In this document: in pieces, positions 54,891-64,000 of the stretch
Position numbering within the stretch: position 1 is the stretch's first letter
How the letters are laid out: every line of letters begins with the position of its first letter
Source: Benincasa hispida
Lineage: Eukaryota > Streptophyta > Magnoliopsida > Cucurbitales > Cucurbitaceae
Length of the DNA stretch: 64,000 bases
NCBI RefSeq assembly: GCF_009727055.1
Contig: NC_052351.1
Coordinates: forward strand, 60,122,205-60,186,204
Direction: 5' to 3'
Made by a program: the position numbers and the translations under genes
The notes under the pieces: generated by a model
The model's input: only the letters and a program-made list of their open reading frames with translations
Told to the model about the DNA's origin: nothing
Database searches by the model: none

Positions 54891-55651
54891 TAATTTCATT
54901 TTGGAAGGAAAGGGTGTTTCAATTTAATGGTTTAATCGGAGGGAAGTTATGAAAATTTGACTATTAATATCACACAAATTTAATTTGAAATTAATGTAAA
55001 AAATTAATCTCATTTTGGAAGGGGGTTATGTCATACAAATTTAATTTGAAATTAATATCAAGAATTAATTTCATTGTGGAAGGGGGTGAGTTAAATTCTT
55101 TGTGAATTGAAAATTTTACGGGAGAAAAGGATTAAAAGTTGGAAGTAGGATCTGATTGAAGGAAGAATTTGGAGATTGGAATATTGAGGGTGGTTGTTGC
55201 TCAGGCTTCATTGGGGAATTGAGTTCAAAGATTTATTATTGAAGATTGCTGCTTGGACTGATATCTGAATTTAGTATCAAGGTAAGTAATCTTATTACTG
55301 GAGCTGCCCTAGTACAAGGCAATGATAATTATGATTTATTGAGGATATATTTATAGTTTGATGTTTATGTATGCTTTGCTGACATGAAGGTTTAAAAAAC
55401 TAGTTGCGCATAGAGATGTTTGAATACTAGTATGATTTGAGTATATTATGTTTTAGAGCTATGATGAAGAAATTTATATGCATGTTATAGAACCATGATG
55501 ATGAGATGTATATGTATGTTATGAGACTAGGATGACAAGAGGTATATGTACGTTGTAGAGTCATGATGATGAGAACTATATGTATGTTATAGAACCATGT
55601 TGTGATACTTGTGATGTTGAGATTGTGATAGTGTCCTCACTAATTAGTTAG

Positions 55652-55858
55652 ATGCTCACAATATTGTGTTCCCTTTGGGATTCATCAAATATTGTGTTTC
55701 CTTCGGGATTCACCAAATTGTGTTTCCTTTGGGATTCACCAGATATTGTGTTTCCTTCGAGATTCACCAGGGGTTGTGTTTCCTTCGGGATTCACCAGGG
55801 ATTGTGTTTCCTTCGGGATTCACTAGGTTATGTTTCCTTCGGGATTCACCAGAAGTAG
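55652..55858 (+). repeat. Tandem array of ~27-bp UUCG-hairpin units (7 copies)
   Basis: The core GTGTTTCCTTCGGGATTCAC folds as GTG/CAC and TCC/GGA pairs around a TTCG loop. Apparent open frames across it are by-products of the repeat. Confidence 0.85.
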
Positions 55859-56573
55859 TGGGCATACTTAACTACCGTAGGATAGAAATAAGTTTTTCAT
55901 GTATGTATGTGTCCCATGAGGACTAGAGCAGTTTAAATGTTCCACCAGAGGTAGGCATCTAGAGGACATAGATGCCTAGCCTGACCCCAGTAGTGGGGTT
56001 ACTTACTGAGTATTTTATACTCACCCTTTCTCATGTTTATGTTTCAAGTAAGGGTAGGGACGCACCGGTGAATGAAAGGAGGAATCCATTAATGAGCCAC
56101 TAGAGACCAGTTTTATACTTCTGCTCATGATATTTAGATTTCTTTTTATGTTTTTCAACTTTCAGTTTTGATATTTGAAACTTACTATTAAGATTTATTT
56201 TCAAACCTATTTATTATCATTTATGATTTATGGGTACCCTATCGTCTATTTTCAATATTTGAATTTAATGAATATCTTTTGAATTTACCTTATTTAGACA
56301 TTCTTTGACTTGAAAGCTCCAAAGAAGACTGAAACTGACCCCTCTTAGTTATTTAGTTATTATGCTAGGTAAAAGAAGGGGGAATAAGCAGACCCCTACT
56401 TAAGTAAGTGTGAGAGGAAAAGGGACAAAGACTCCGTTTTTTCCTTTTTTCGAATGGTAAATATTTCTCAGACATTTAATTCACTAAAAAATGGTGTCAT
56501 TTTAAGTTCCATGCATGCATGTGTTTAATAACGGCCTAACTTGAGTCCTAGGGGGTCGGGCCATTACATACCT

Positions 56574-57335
56574 AATCCTCAAAACTGTAATCCTCTACCT
56601 TCAATCATCTCCACTCATTTAATGACAACCAGAGGCAAAGCAGACATATTTAAACTCAAGGTTTATGTGCCACGAAATACCACAAACTAGAAACTTACAA
56701 AACCAACGAGGGTCGAAGATACAATTGTCACACCAGAGCAGAAGGCGGTGATGGATAGTGAGTATGCAACTCTCATAACAAACAAGACATGGAATCTTGG
56801 ACAAGGCCATATATGATTTAAAACAAGTGCCCAGGGCTTGGAATCACACTCTCCATAATGTACTTCTCAAATGAGGATTCTCGAACTTCAGGTCGGACAC
56901 TTCTTTATTCACCTTTCAAAATTATAAATTTGTTATCTTTCTGCTGATATATGTTGAACAATCTAATACTTATCACGCGACTGATTCAAGCTCTAGATAA
57001 GGCCTTTGCCTTAGAATATCTAAAAGTTCTTCATTATTTCCTTGGAATTCAAATCCACTATTTGGAATCTGGGTTTCTTCTTAATCAGGCCAATTATATT
57101 AAGGATCTAATCAATAAACTAAATTTGATAGATTTAAAACCTGCAGCTACTCCGAGTATCTTAGGAAAGCACTTGTCATCCTCTGATGGAGTTCCACTTG
57201 ATGACCCATCCATCTACCGAAATACTATTAATGCCCTCCAATATCTCACTCATACCAGACCCAACATTGTGTATATAGTCAACCACCTAAGTCAATTTCT
57301 TCAATTGTCAACTAACATCCACTGGTAGACCATCA
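56574..57335 (+). pseudogene. Copia reverse transcriptase, broken
   Basis: 'MTTRGKADIFKLKVYVPRN' and 'EQKAVMDSEYATLITNKTWN' mark the RT start. Much of the centre is lost, and the YVDD motif is destroyed by a frame break near 56,950 ('LLIYVEQSN'). 'YLKVLHYFLGIQIHYLESGF', 'ANYIKDLINKLNLIDLKPAA' and 'QYLTHTRPNIVYIVNHLSQF' give the RT end. Confidence 0.8.
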
Positions 57336-57740
57336 AAAGTTTATTGAGATATATAAGTGGAACTAAACACGTTGGCATTCTGTTTCAACCAAGCAATAAT
57401 CTCCATGGCTTTTTCGATGTTGATTGAGCATACATTGATGGTCAATATTGTTGCATATTGTATTTACGTGGGTGGAAATCTAGTCTCTTGGTCATCCAAA
57501 AAGCAAACAGCTGTTGTCAGGTCCGACATGGAGTTAGAATATAGGGCTCTAGCCACTGTTTCATCTGAAATCATACAACTTCAACAATTGTTAGGCAAAA
57601 TGGGCATGAAGGAGTCTCAAACTCCTATATTGTGGTGTGATAATCTCAACGCCAGTGCCCTTGCCACGTCCAGAGCAAACATATTGAAATTGATGTCCAT
57701 TTCGTGAGGGATCAAGTTCTTTGAGGGTCCCTTAATGTAA
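57336..57740 (+). pseudogene. Copia RNase H, broken
   Basis: 'GFFDVD' (for the usual D-x-D-W-A), 'GGNLVSWSSKKQTAVVRSDM' then 'ELEYRALATVSSEI', and 'ILWCDNLNASALA'. A stop lies near 57,707. RNase H would remove the RNA strand during reverse transcription. Confidence 0.8.
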
Positions 57741-57836
57741 CAACGGGCTGCCTAATAAAACCTCTGACTCATTCTCAATACTTTTGTCTACGTTCCAAAC
57801 TTGGTATAGTTGACCTACCTTCTAGTTTGACGGGGA

Positions 57837-58911
57837 TATTAGGAAGAATGCCAAGAAGGATGAAGCTAAAGAGTTAGAGAATGCCAACTCAGATCTGAAA
57901 TGCCATGTCAAAGGAAAAAAGCCATGTCTGAAGGATTTGTCAAGAAATTTTTTGTTATGAAGTTGTTATGAAGATTCCATCCTTAGCCTCTAAAACTAGG
58001 CCATAGGGGGTGTTCATAAGTTGAGTTGGGTTGGGTTGAAAGATTTTTTAGACCAAACCCAATAACACTTATTAAAAAATGAACCCAACCCAACCCAAGC
58101 ATGAAATATTTGGGTTGGGTTGATTCGGGTTAATCGGGTCATTTATTTAAAATTTTGTTCTAAAAAGAAGCAAAACGTAAATATGTAAAAATTTAATTTA
58201 ATTATTTTCATATATTGATTTAAGATTAACAACTCAATTTCAATTTATATAATGAAAATTTTCTTTCTACAAAGAAACTAATTTTGAAAGTTGTTGAAGA
58301 ATAAATTATTCAAAAAATATTAGAATTAAATAAAATTAAAATCAATATATGTATAAATAATTGTGTTATAATTAATAAAAAAAATTTAAAATTAATAATA
58401 AATTCGGGTTGGTTCGAGTTAGTTTGGGTTATATTAGGTGAACTCATGAACCAATCCAATCCATAAAATTTTCATTTATTTGAACTCAACTCAACCCAAA
58501 TGAGTTGATAACCCAACCAAACTGCACGGGTTGGGTTGGGTTGATCGATTTTTTCAGGTCATCAGATTTTTTGAACACCCCTACTAAGCCATCTGTATTT
58601 TACATTTAGATTTTTTTTTTATTGTAATTCTTATTATTTATCTCTCACCAAATTAGGGCAACTATATATAAATTAGGCATATTGCCTCTCAGAATCGATC
58701 AAGGAAAATCGAGAGAGAATTTCTCTCCAAGATTACCCGAGTATTGTAAACTTTGAGTCATGGCAGTGTAACTTGAGTTCTTGCTAAAGAAGTAGAGATT
58801 TAATATTTTTTTTATCTGAAATAGGCTCCATGATTCTCTAAAATTTACTTGAAAGTCGAGACTATTTCAACAACGAAGTCAAAGTCTATGTTGATGTTCG
58901 TGTTTCCATCA
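57837..58911 (+). repeat. Copia 3' LTR, with a TIR element inside
   Basis: The polypurine tract 'acgggga' (57,830-57,836) precedes TATTAGGAAG, a mutated TGTTAGG start. The end is about TTTCCATCA. A TATA box TATATAAA lies at 58,665. Without the insert it is about 0.49 kb. Confidence 0.65.
58005..58582. mobile_element. Small TIR element rich in GGGTT, 578 bp, 10-bp TSD
   Basis: Ends agggggtgttca and tgaacacccct are inverted repeats. The flanks actaggccat (57,995-58,004) and actaagccat (58,583-58,592) are a 10-bp duplication with one change. A duplication of this length points to Mutator-like rather than hAT, although the terminal sequence resembles hAT-type MITEs. Both subterminal regions repeat gggttgggttg / caacccaaccc. 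No protein is coded. Confidence 0.75.
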
Positions 58912-59250
58912 ATTTCAAATATATACAGTAAACAATAAAATTATAAAAATATAACTTTGTTTTTTTAGTACAATATGAGATGAAGTTTTCAAACCATAGA
59001 TCTCTTGATTGCTAACACATATTTTATACTAGTTTAGTTGAATTCACTTTTGGTGAAATATAACTTTATTTTTTTTATTGAATATATATATTTTTTAAAT
59101 TTCTATATTGTTATCACTCATCACATGATCACATGAATATTTAAAATCTAGACATAAATAATAATTTTATTTTCATGTATGGCCACATGTGGAAACAAAG
59201 TAAAGTCACGTTTTATGACATAAAATAACTAAAAAAGCTAACATTTAATA
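58912..59250. other. AT-rich spacer upstream of the gene
   Basis: No gene or clear element. Confidence 0.5.
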
Positions 59251-59590
59251 GTGTGTTTGGGGTAAGAACAGTTCTAAGACTATAATAACTACATTTTGTT
59301 ACCGTAAATACTATTTTGTATTCCATAATTAGCTATAGTCAACATTATTTCAAAATTTCTATTTGCTACATTATTTACTATTTGTTACAGTTTTTATTAT
59401 TTTACATTTATCATTTTTTTTATTCTTTGCTACAGTATTTTAATTTCTCTCTCAAATTAAAATAGTTTAAACCTCAAACACATACTATTATAATTCAAAC
59501 TAAAATAATCTACACTCCAAACATAAACTATTATAATCCAATTATAATAACTAAAACTATAATAACCAACTTCTTGCTTCAAACTCCCTA
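59251..59590. mobile_element. Possible MITE upstream of the gene
   Basis: The left end gtgtttggggtaagaac and right end gcttcaaactccc (reversed: gggagtttgaagcaagaag) are imperfect inverted repeats. Internal 'actattataat' strings also occur in both directions. I could not identify a target duplication. Confidence 0.45.
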
Positions 59591-59972
59591 ATTTTTTTTT
59601 TTTTTTTTGGATATTTTTCAGAAATGCGCCAAAAAAAATCATATTGGACAAATAGCACTATTTTTTACCAATTATTTTAAAATGTCATCTTGATTACATC
59701 TCAGATCATTTTTGTTAGGATAAAATGTGTTATAGATGTATGATACTACAAAATAATAATTATACAAAATTCTTAACATAATACATTGGAGTTGGAGGTT
59801 AGTTTCATATCATTTCATTTATATTTTAAAATTAAATTATTTTCGCCTAAAGTTAGGTACAATTTTTTAGTATCGTTAATTTCATACCATTGATGAATAA
59901 GAATAATAAATAAATAAACAAAACTCATTTTACCGAATGGAGATAATGCAGATTGCAGAATAATAGAAAAGC

Positions 59973-60040
<68 letters not shown>

Positions 60041-60184
60041 GGCCACTTTGATAATATAATTAAAAATAAATAAAAATAATTTTTTTCCCTTTTTTTTTCC
60101 TTATTTATTTCCACTACAATCTGCAGCGCTTTTTATTGAATCAGTCAATCATCTTCTTCCTTTCTGTTTCCTTCACCAGAAGTT
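59591..60184 (+). promoter_or_regulatory. Promoter region and 5' UTR of the SDR gene, with a 63-base A-run
   Basis: A run of 63 A's spans 59,975-60,037 and ends 147 bases before the start codon. Downstream is a T/C-rich leader ('cttcttcctttctgtttcct', 60,152). I see no clear TATA box, so the transcription start cannot be placed. Confidence 0.45.
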
Positions 60185-61917
60185 ATGGCGGTACGGCAGC
60201 AATCTTCAGCTACTCAGCTCGAGCCTTGGAACTGCCTTCACGGCAAAGTGGTGATGGTCACCGGAGCCTCGTCGGGGCTTGGCCGTGAGTTCTGTCTCGA
60301 TCTTGCTAAAGCCGGTTGCAGAATCGTCGCTGCCGCACGCCGAATCGATAGACTCCAATCTCTCTGTGAAGAAATCAATCGCCTTAATGTCTCCTCATCT
60401 TCCTCCGTCGCTCCGGTTACCGGTCCTAGAGCCGTGGCTGTGGAGCTCGATGTTAGCGCCGATGGAAAGAGTATCGAGAAATCCATAAAAAATGCTTGGG
60501 ATTCGTTCGGCTTCATCGATGCCTTGGTGAATAATGCAGGTTTTAGAGGTAATCTCTTTATTCGAACTTCAAATTTATTCTCTCTTTAGTTCTGGAGGAA
60601 AGGTAGGTAGGATATTCAAAATTTCGGTAGGTTTTGATCGGAATCTCTAGTAGAAGGTCTAACGGAGTTCGATTATAGTAGTTAAGATTCAATTGATTGC
60701 AGCATAATCTGGATTATGACTTGATCTTCAAGAAGAGTTGAAAATTTCTGATGTTTGTGATAAGTCTGAAAAATTATTAGGCCAGATCAGTAGTGAAGGG
60801 TTATTTAACTGAGTTCTTCCTTCATTCTGATTGAAGAAGAAGGCTATTTTGCTAACTCTGTATTTCAACGGTGATTTCCTTGTATAATCACAGGCACAGT
60901 GAAGACATCTTTGGAATTGTCTGAAGAGGAATGGGATCAAGTGATGGGAACAAATCTTAAAGGTTCTTGGTTAGTATCAAAGTATGTGTGTAGTCATATG
61001 CGTGACTCCAAACGAGGTGGATCTGTTATCAGTATTTCTTCCATTTCTGGTATTGAAAGAGGCCAATTACCTGGTGGCCTTGCCTATGCTGCTTCAAAGG
61101 CAGGCATAAACACTTTGACAAAGGTATATGTTTATTGGTATGGACTAGTTTTCCCTCTAGATGTTGAAGTTGGGAAGTATGGATGTATCTAGTTTGTGTT
61201 TGAAATGCTACATTAGAAGTGTTAGTTTGTGTATAGTTTATGAAGTTATAATTTGTAGAACCATGGAGCTCATGAGGTGAGTGTTTTCATAGTTGGATTA
61301 GCCCTTCATGAGTTTAACATAAGCTTAGTTTCACATTCTCATACCATTCAAATCTAACTTTAAGCCAAACACATTCTCAATCATTGTTAAATTGCTGATA
61401 TAATTAAAATTTCCCATAACCCATCAACTTAAACTTTAGGGTCTATCGATGATTTAGCATAGTATAAAAGCAGGAGATAATGTGCTTAAGTCCACAAGTG
61501 AAGGCAGTGTAAAGTGTACTTATGGGTCAATGATATTTTCAATTTTCGCAATTAGTTGTTCATCATGGATGGTTTGATTTGAGTATTTGTATTGTGCTTG
61601 CTTGTGTAGTTCATGTTATAATTTGTTTGAATATGCAGGTTATGGCTCTTGAATTAGGGCCATACAATATCAGAGTAAATTCTATAGCGCCCGGACTGTT
61701 TAAATCTGAGATTACAGAGGGTCTCATGCAGAAAGATTGGCTAAATACTGTAGCCTTTAAAACTAGCCCTTTAAGGACATTTGGTACTTCTGATCCAGCA
61801 TTAACAACACTCATCCGATATCTGGTGGACGACTCGTCTAGATACGTCTCGGGCAACATTTACATCGTCGATGCTGGAGCTACATTACCCGGTTTCCCAA
61901 TTTTCTCATCCCTTTGA
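60185..61917 (+). CDS. Short-chain dehydrogenase/reductase (classical SDR, FabG-like), 3 exons
   Basis: Exons are 60,185-60,548, 60,894-61,123 and 61,639-61,917. The introns have GT-AG borders and the joined frame encodes 290 residues. Visible motifs: cofactor-binding TGASSGLG (residues 26-33), NNAG (116-119), catalytic Asn142, a Ser cluster (168-173), and Tyr186-x3-Lys190 in 'AYAASKAG'; PG at 216-217 follows. Such proteins use NAD(P)H to reduce or oxidise a carbonyl/hydroxyl. The substrate cannot be told from sequence, and the usual label '3-oxoacyl-ACP reductase FabG-like' is by similarity only. There is no obvious transit peptide. The C-terminus ...IFSSL ends in SSL, a known plant variant of the peroxisomal PTS1 signal, and I recall Arabidopsis homologues with the same ending. 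The start is the first ATG, 25 residues before the motif, a normal spacing. The gene looks intact. Confidence 0.93.
60549..60893 (+). other. Intron 1 of the SDR gene (345 bp)
   Basis: GTAATC donor and 'ataatcacag' acceptor. It interrupts a Gly codon (phase 1) right after NNAGFR. Reading through reaches a stop at 60,587-60,589. Confidence 0.9.
61124..61638 (+). other. Intron 2 of the SDR gene (515 bp)
   Basis: GTATAT donor and 'gaatatgcag' acceptor, phase 0, directly after the helix containing the catalytic YxxxK. No inserted element is visible inside. Confidence 0.9.
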
Positions 61918-64000
61918 ATATTTATGGTCCAGTTGATGATCTTGTTTAGTGAAAGATCAGGCTTAGAATTGTCAGATCATCTCCTACCTGAAAATTTGAA
62001 AGGTAATTTCTTTGAATTTGTACTTTTTTTTGTTTAACACAAATTGATTGCAGCTTCAGGATTCTCCATTAGTTTAGCTACTTGAAATAATGTCCACTTC
62101 ATTATTTAAAAAAAAAAAAAAAAAAAAATTATGTGGTAGGTGAATGGGTATCTTAAAAGTTTTGGTACCATTATTTAATTGAAATCCTATTGTCTTTCTT
62201 CCCTTAATTTATTTGGACTCTTTAACCTATACCATGTGAAGAATAATACAAACAGGGAAAAAAGATTTTAAAAAGATAATAATAAACAATAAAATTGTTT
62301 GCATATATAATAAAATAAAAGTTATGTGAATATAACTGTGCAAGCTTTATTTACTTTTGTGTTTGGTAGGTTTTTGTTTGTTACTATCCGTTCTATTTTG
62401 GTGGTGTTTTGTTTCTACTTTGATAGAAGTCAATTTCTCTTTTTAACAATTTAATACCTTAGCAAAATAATTATGATAGAATTTTGGTTCTCACTTGTTG
62501 AAGTTTAAGTTATGTAATTTCAAAGATTAATCATGTACTTTCAATAAAACTTAAAATTAAACTTAAACTTAGTCCCTACTATTAATTTATTTGTTATTTT
62601 TTTAAAGAAGAAACTTTTTTTTATTATCTGCTAGCATTTTTATGGTAAATTTTGGGAATATATTCACATATTGTATTTTTATTACATGAAAATTATTACT
62701 ATTGTTTAACCAATCTAGATCAAATATAATTTTGATGGATTTAATTTAAGATTTATTGTAAATACAAAGGTTGAAATTGAACGTACGAGAATAAAAATGA
62801 TATTTTAATCCAAAAATTTTAAGGGGTAACTAGACAAATGTCTTATTTTAAAATCAAAATTGGAAAAATATCTAATCATAGTTTTTATCCTAAAAATGTC
62901 TAAACATAAAATATTACATTAAATTACACCATAATTATTTGGAAACATGGACGAATATATCCTTCACAATAGTTAGAATTACACAATATTTAAATGTAAC
63001 GAATCCAATCAAACAAATCTAATCCAAAAGTTGAAATCTGCCCTAAAGAAAGGAATCATAATCTCCAAATTAACAAATTATTCATCCGGCATTAATAAAA
63101 TATACTTCTTTTTAAGAAATCAAGAATTATATAGTTTTTATGAAAGAAAAATACAAAATTTGACCTAAAGGCAAGAAAAAAAAAACTACCATGTATTCGA
63201 AAAACAAAAATTGGTAAACAAAAAACATAAAAATAAGGGGAAAAAAAACATAATTCTAATCGGTATACATTTGTGGAATCAAGAGAGAGAAAATACAATA
63301 CATCTCAAAGAAAACCTGATTTCCCCCTACAAAATCTAGAAAAATAAACCCACCCATTCTCTTCTCCCATTTAAGTTTTATGCCAAATAAATATCTTGTA
63401 TACTTAAAATTCTTTTTAAAAATACTGTCCCTTTCAATTTGGAGCTTCTTATCATCCACAATAACTCGAACATTCAGAATTATCGACTCTCTCACATACA
63501 CTCTTCTTAAATTGGAAACTTTACTTTATTAAAATACAAGTCCTAAAATTCTTTTCGAACAGATATCTTATACTAAAAGTAGTTAAAATAAGTTTAGTTA
63601 CCCCAACACTACACAAATACCTTGTACTTAAGATAAAAAATTTCAACAGATTAAGTCATGCTACTACCTTGTACATAAAAATATCTATACACCGAATTAG
63701 CCCATGGATATTTACAATATACCTTCAATTTCGTTATATATATCTTGTACTGGGTCATGCAACAATTTTTTTTAATATACGTAAAATGCTATTATGTTCA
63801 ATTGGATCATTGAACTTGCAATGTTCACCAATTTGTTGTAACCCAAACTAGAATCCCTCCCTCATGGACATGGCCAACCCACCATTTCAGTGTAACCCAA
63901 ACTAAAACCCCGGTCGCCTACAATCATAATTGATCAAATTTGAGACGCTTGCGAAAATTGATGACCTAAATTAGGGGCTCTTCCAAGTTAACTATGGGAA
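61918..64000. other. 3' flank of the gene and AT-rich intergenic sequence
   Basis: A candidate AATAAA signal lies at 62,281, although closer non-canonical signals may be used. A homopolymer A-run lies at 62,106-62,128. The short repeat 'gtaacccaaactagaa/gtaacccaaactaaaa' occurs at 63,838 and 63,892. I see no further gene or element border. Confidence 0.5.

Larger units (their letters stand above)
54601..56568 (+). repeat. Gypsy solo LTR, 1.97 kb, TSD TACCT
   Basis: It runs TATAACACTCC (TG changed to TA) to GGGCCATTACA, flanked by exact TACCT (54,596-54,600 and 56,569-56,573). It contains five near-identical 36-bp units (54,698-54,890), the UUCG hairpin array (55,652-55,858) and the hairpin core (55,985-56,022). 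Confidence 0.9.
49798..58911 (+). mobile_element. Ty1/copia element, cut by two solo LTRs and a small TIR element
   Basis: The copia reading frame appears in four pieces: gag/protease (49,811-50,550), integrase (50,660-51,474), a post-integrase piece (54,115-54,600) and RT/RNase H (56,574-57,710), followed by the 3' LTR (57,837-58,911). Exact target duplications at 51,470/54,115 and 54,596/56,569 show that the pieces were once contiguous. The 5' LTR and gag start are lost. Confidence 0.85.

Noticed and set aside
58020..58560. Interstitial telomere
   Set aside because: The unit is GGGTTG-like rather than TTTAGGG and it lies inside a TIR element with a target duplication.
60185..60589. 134-residue single-exon protein for the first SDR frame
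   Set aside because: The frame runs into intron 1; splicing at 60,548/60,894 restores NNAGFRG and the full domain.
1..64000. tRNA, rRNA or other structural RNA genes
   Set aside because: Only tRNA-complementary primer sites of retrotransposons were seen; no cloverleaf or rRNA sequence was recognised by eye.

Overview
The window is nuclear DNA from a flowering plant, most likely a eudicot. The gag and LTR sequence styles remind me of cucurbits, but that is recollection and not proof. It is AT-rich, almost entirely built of transposable elements, and holds one convincing host gene: a three-exon short-chain dehydrogenase/reductase (60,185-61,917, + strand, 290 residues). That gene has intact Rossmann and active-site motifs and a C-terminal SSL that could be a peroxisomal signal. 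Almost every other open reading frame is a fragment of a decayed retrotransposon.

Layout. 1-2,084: 5' end of a minus-strand Ty1/copia element. 2,085-6,437: a Ty3/gypsy element reduced to gag, with a 2.4-kb 3' LTR. 6,555-8,638: a copia-type LTR. 8,639-14,166: a minus-strand gypsy 5' end whose LTR is split by a Tat/Athila-like element (9,452-12,611). 14,167-20,217: copia pol 3' end and 3' LTR, split by another Tat/Athila-like element (15,752-19,706). 20,218-24,692: a Tat-like LTR split by a CACTA DNA transposon (21,253-24,348). 24,693-27,440: AT-rich spacer with a foldback repeat. 27,441-33,457: a decayed L1-type LINE. 33,895-40,430: a three-level LTR nest. 40,431-49,797: Athila-like remnants with further LTR insertions. 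49,798-58,911: a copia element cut by two solo LTRs and, in its own 3' LTR, by a small TIR element. 58,912-64,000: the gene and its flanks.

The nesting can be read base by base. Exact target-site duplications (TSDs) flank insertions at 9,452 (CTGGT), 15,752 (GTAGT), 21,253 (TCT), 45,581 (GGCGA), 51,475 (GGGCC) and 54,601 (TACCT). Near-exact ones flank 34,592, 38,049 and 58,005. Several insertions are solo LTRs, so recombination is removing elements here.

I see two lines of real interest. First, related gypsy LTRs carry tandem arrays of short hairpins at the same place, just before a conserved hairpin-containing core, but the repeat sequence differs between copies. Second, GATCG-rich palindromic clusters occur in LTRs of both gypsy and copia type. 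I found no complete new gene system; these are the best candidates for something undescribed.

The assembly has visible faults: two 38-bp inserts that look like the Nextera mate-pair junction adapter (12,066 and 28,501), an unmerged 69-bp overlap at an N (7,087), a 648-bp segment identical to sequence 13.4 kb away ending at an N (53,409), and a doubled 0.3-kb stretch with indels after a poly-A run (43.8-44.4 kb). Structural claims touching these places should be treated with care.
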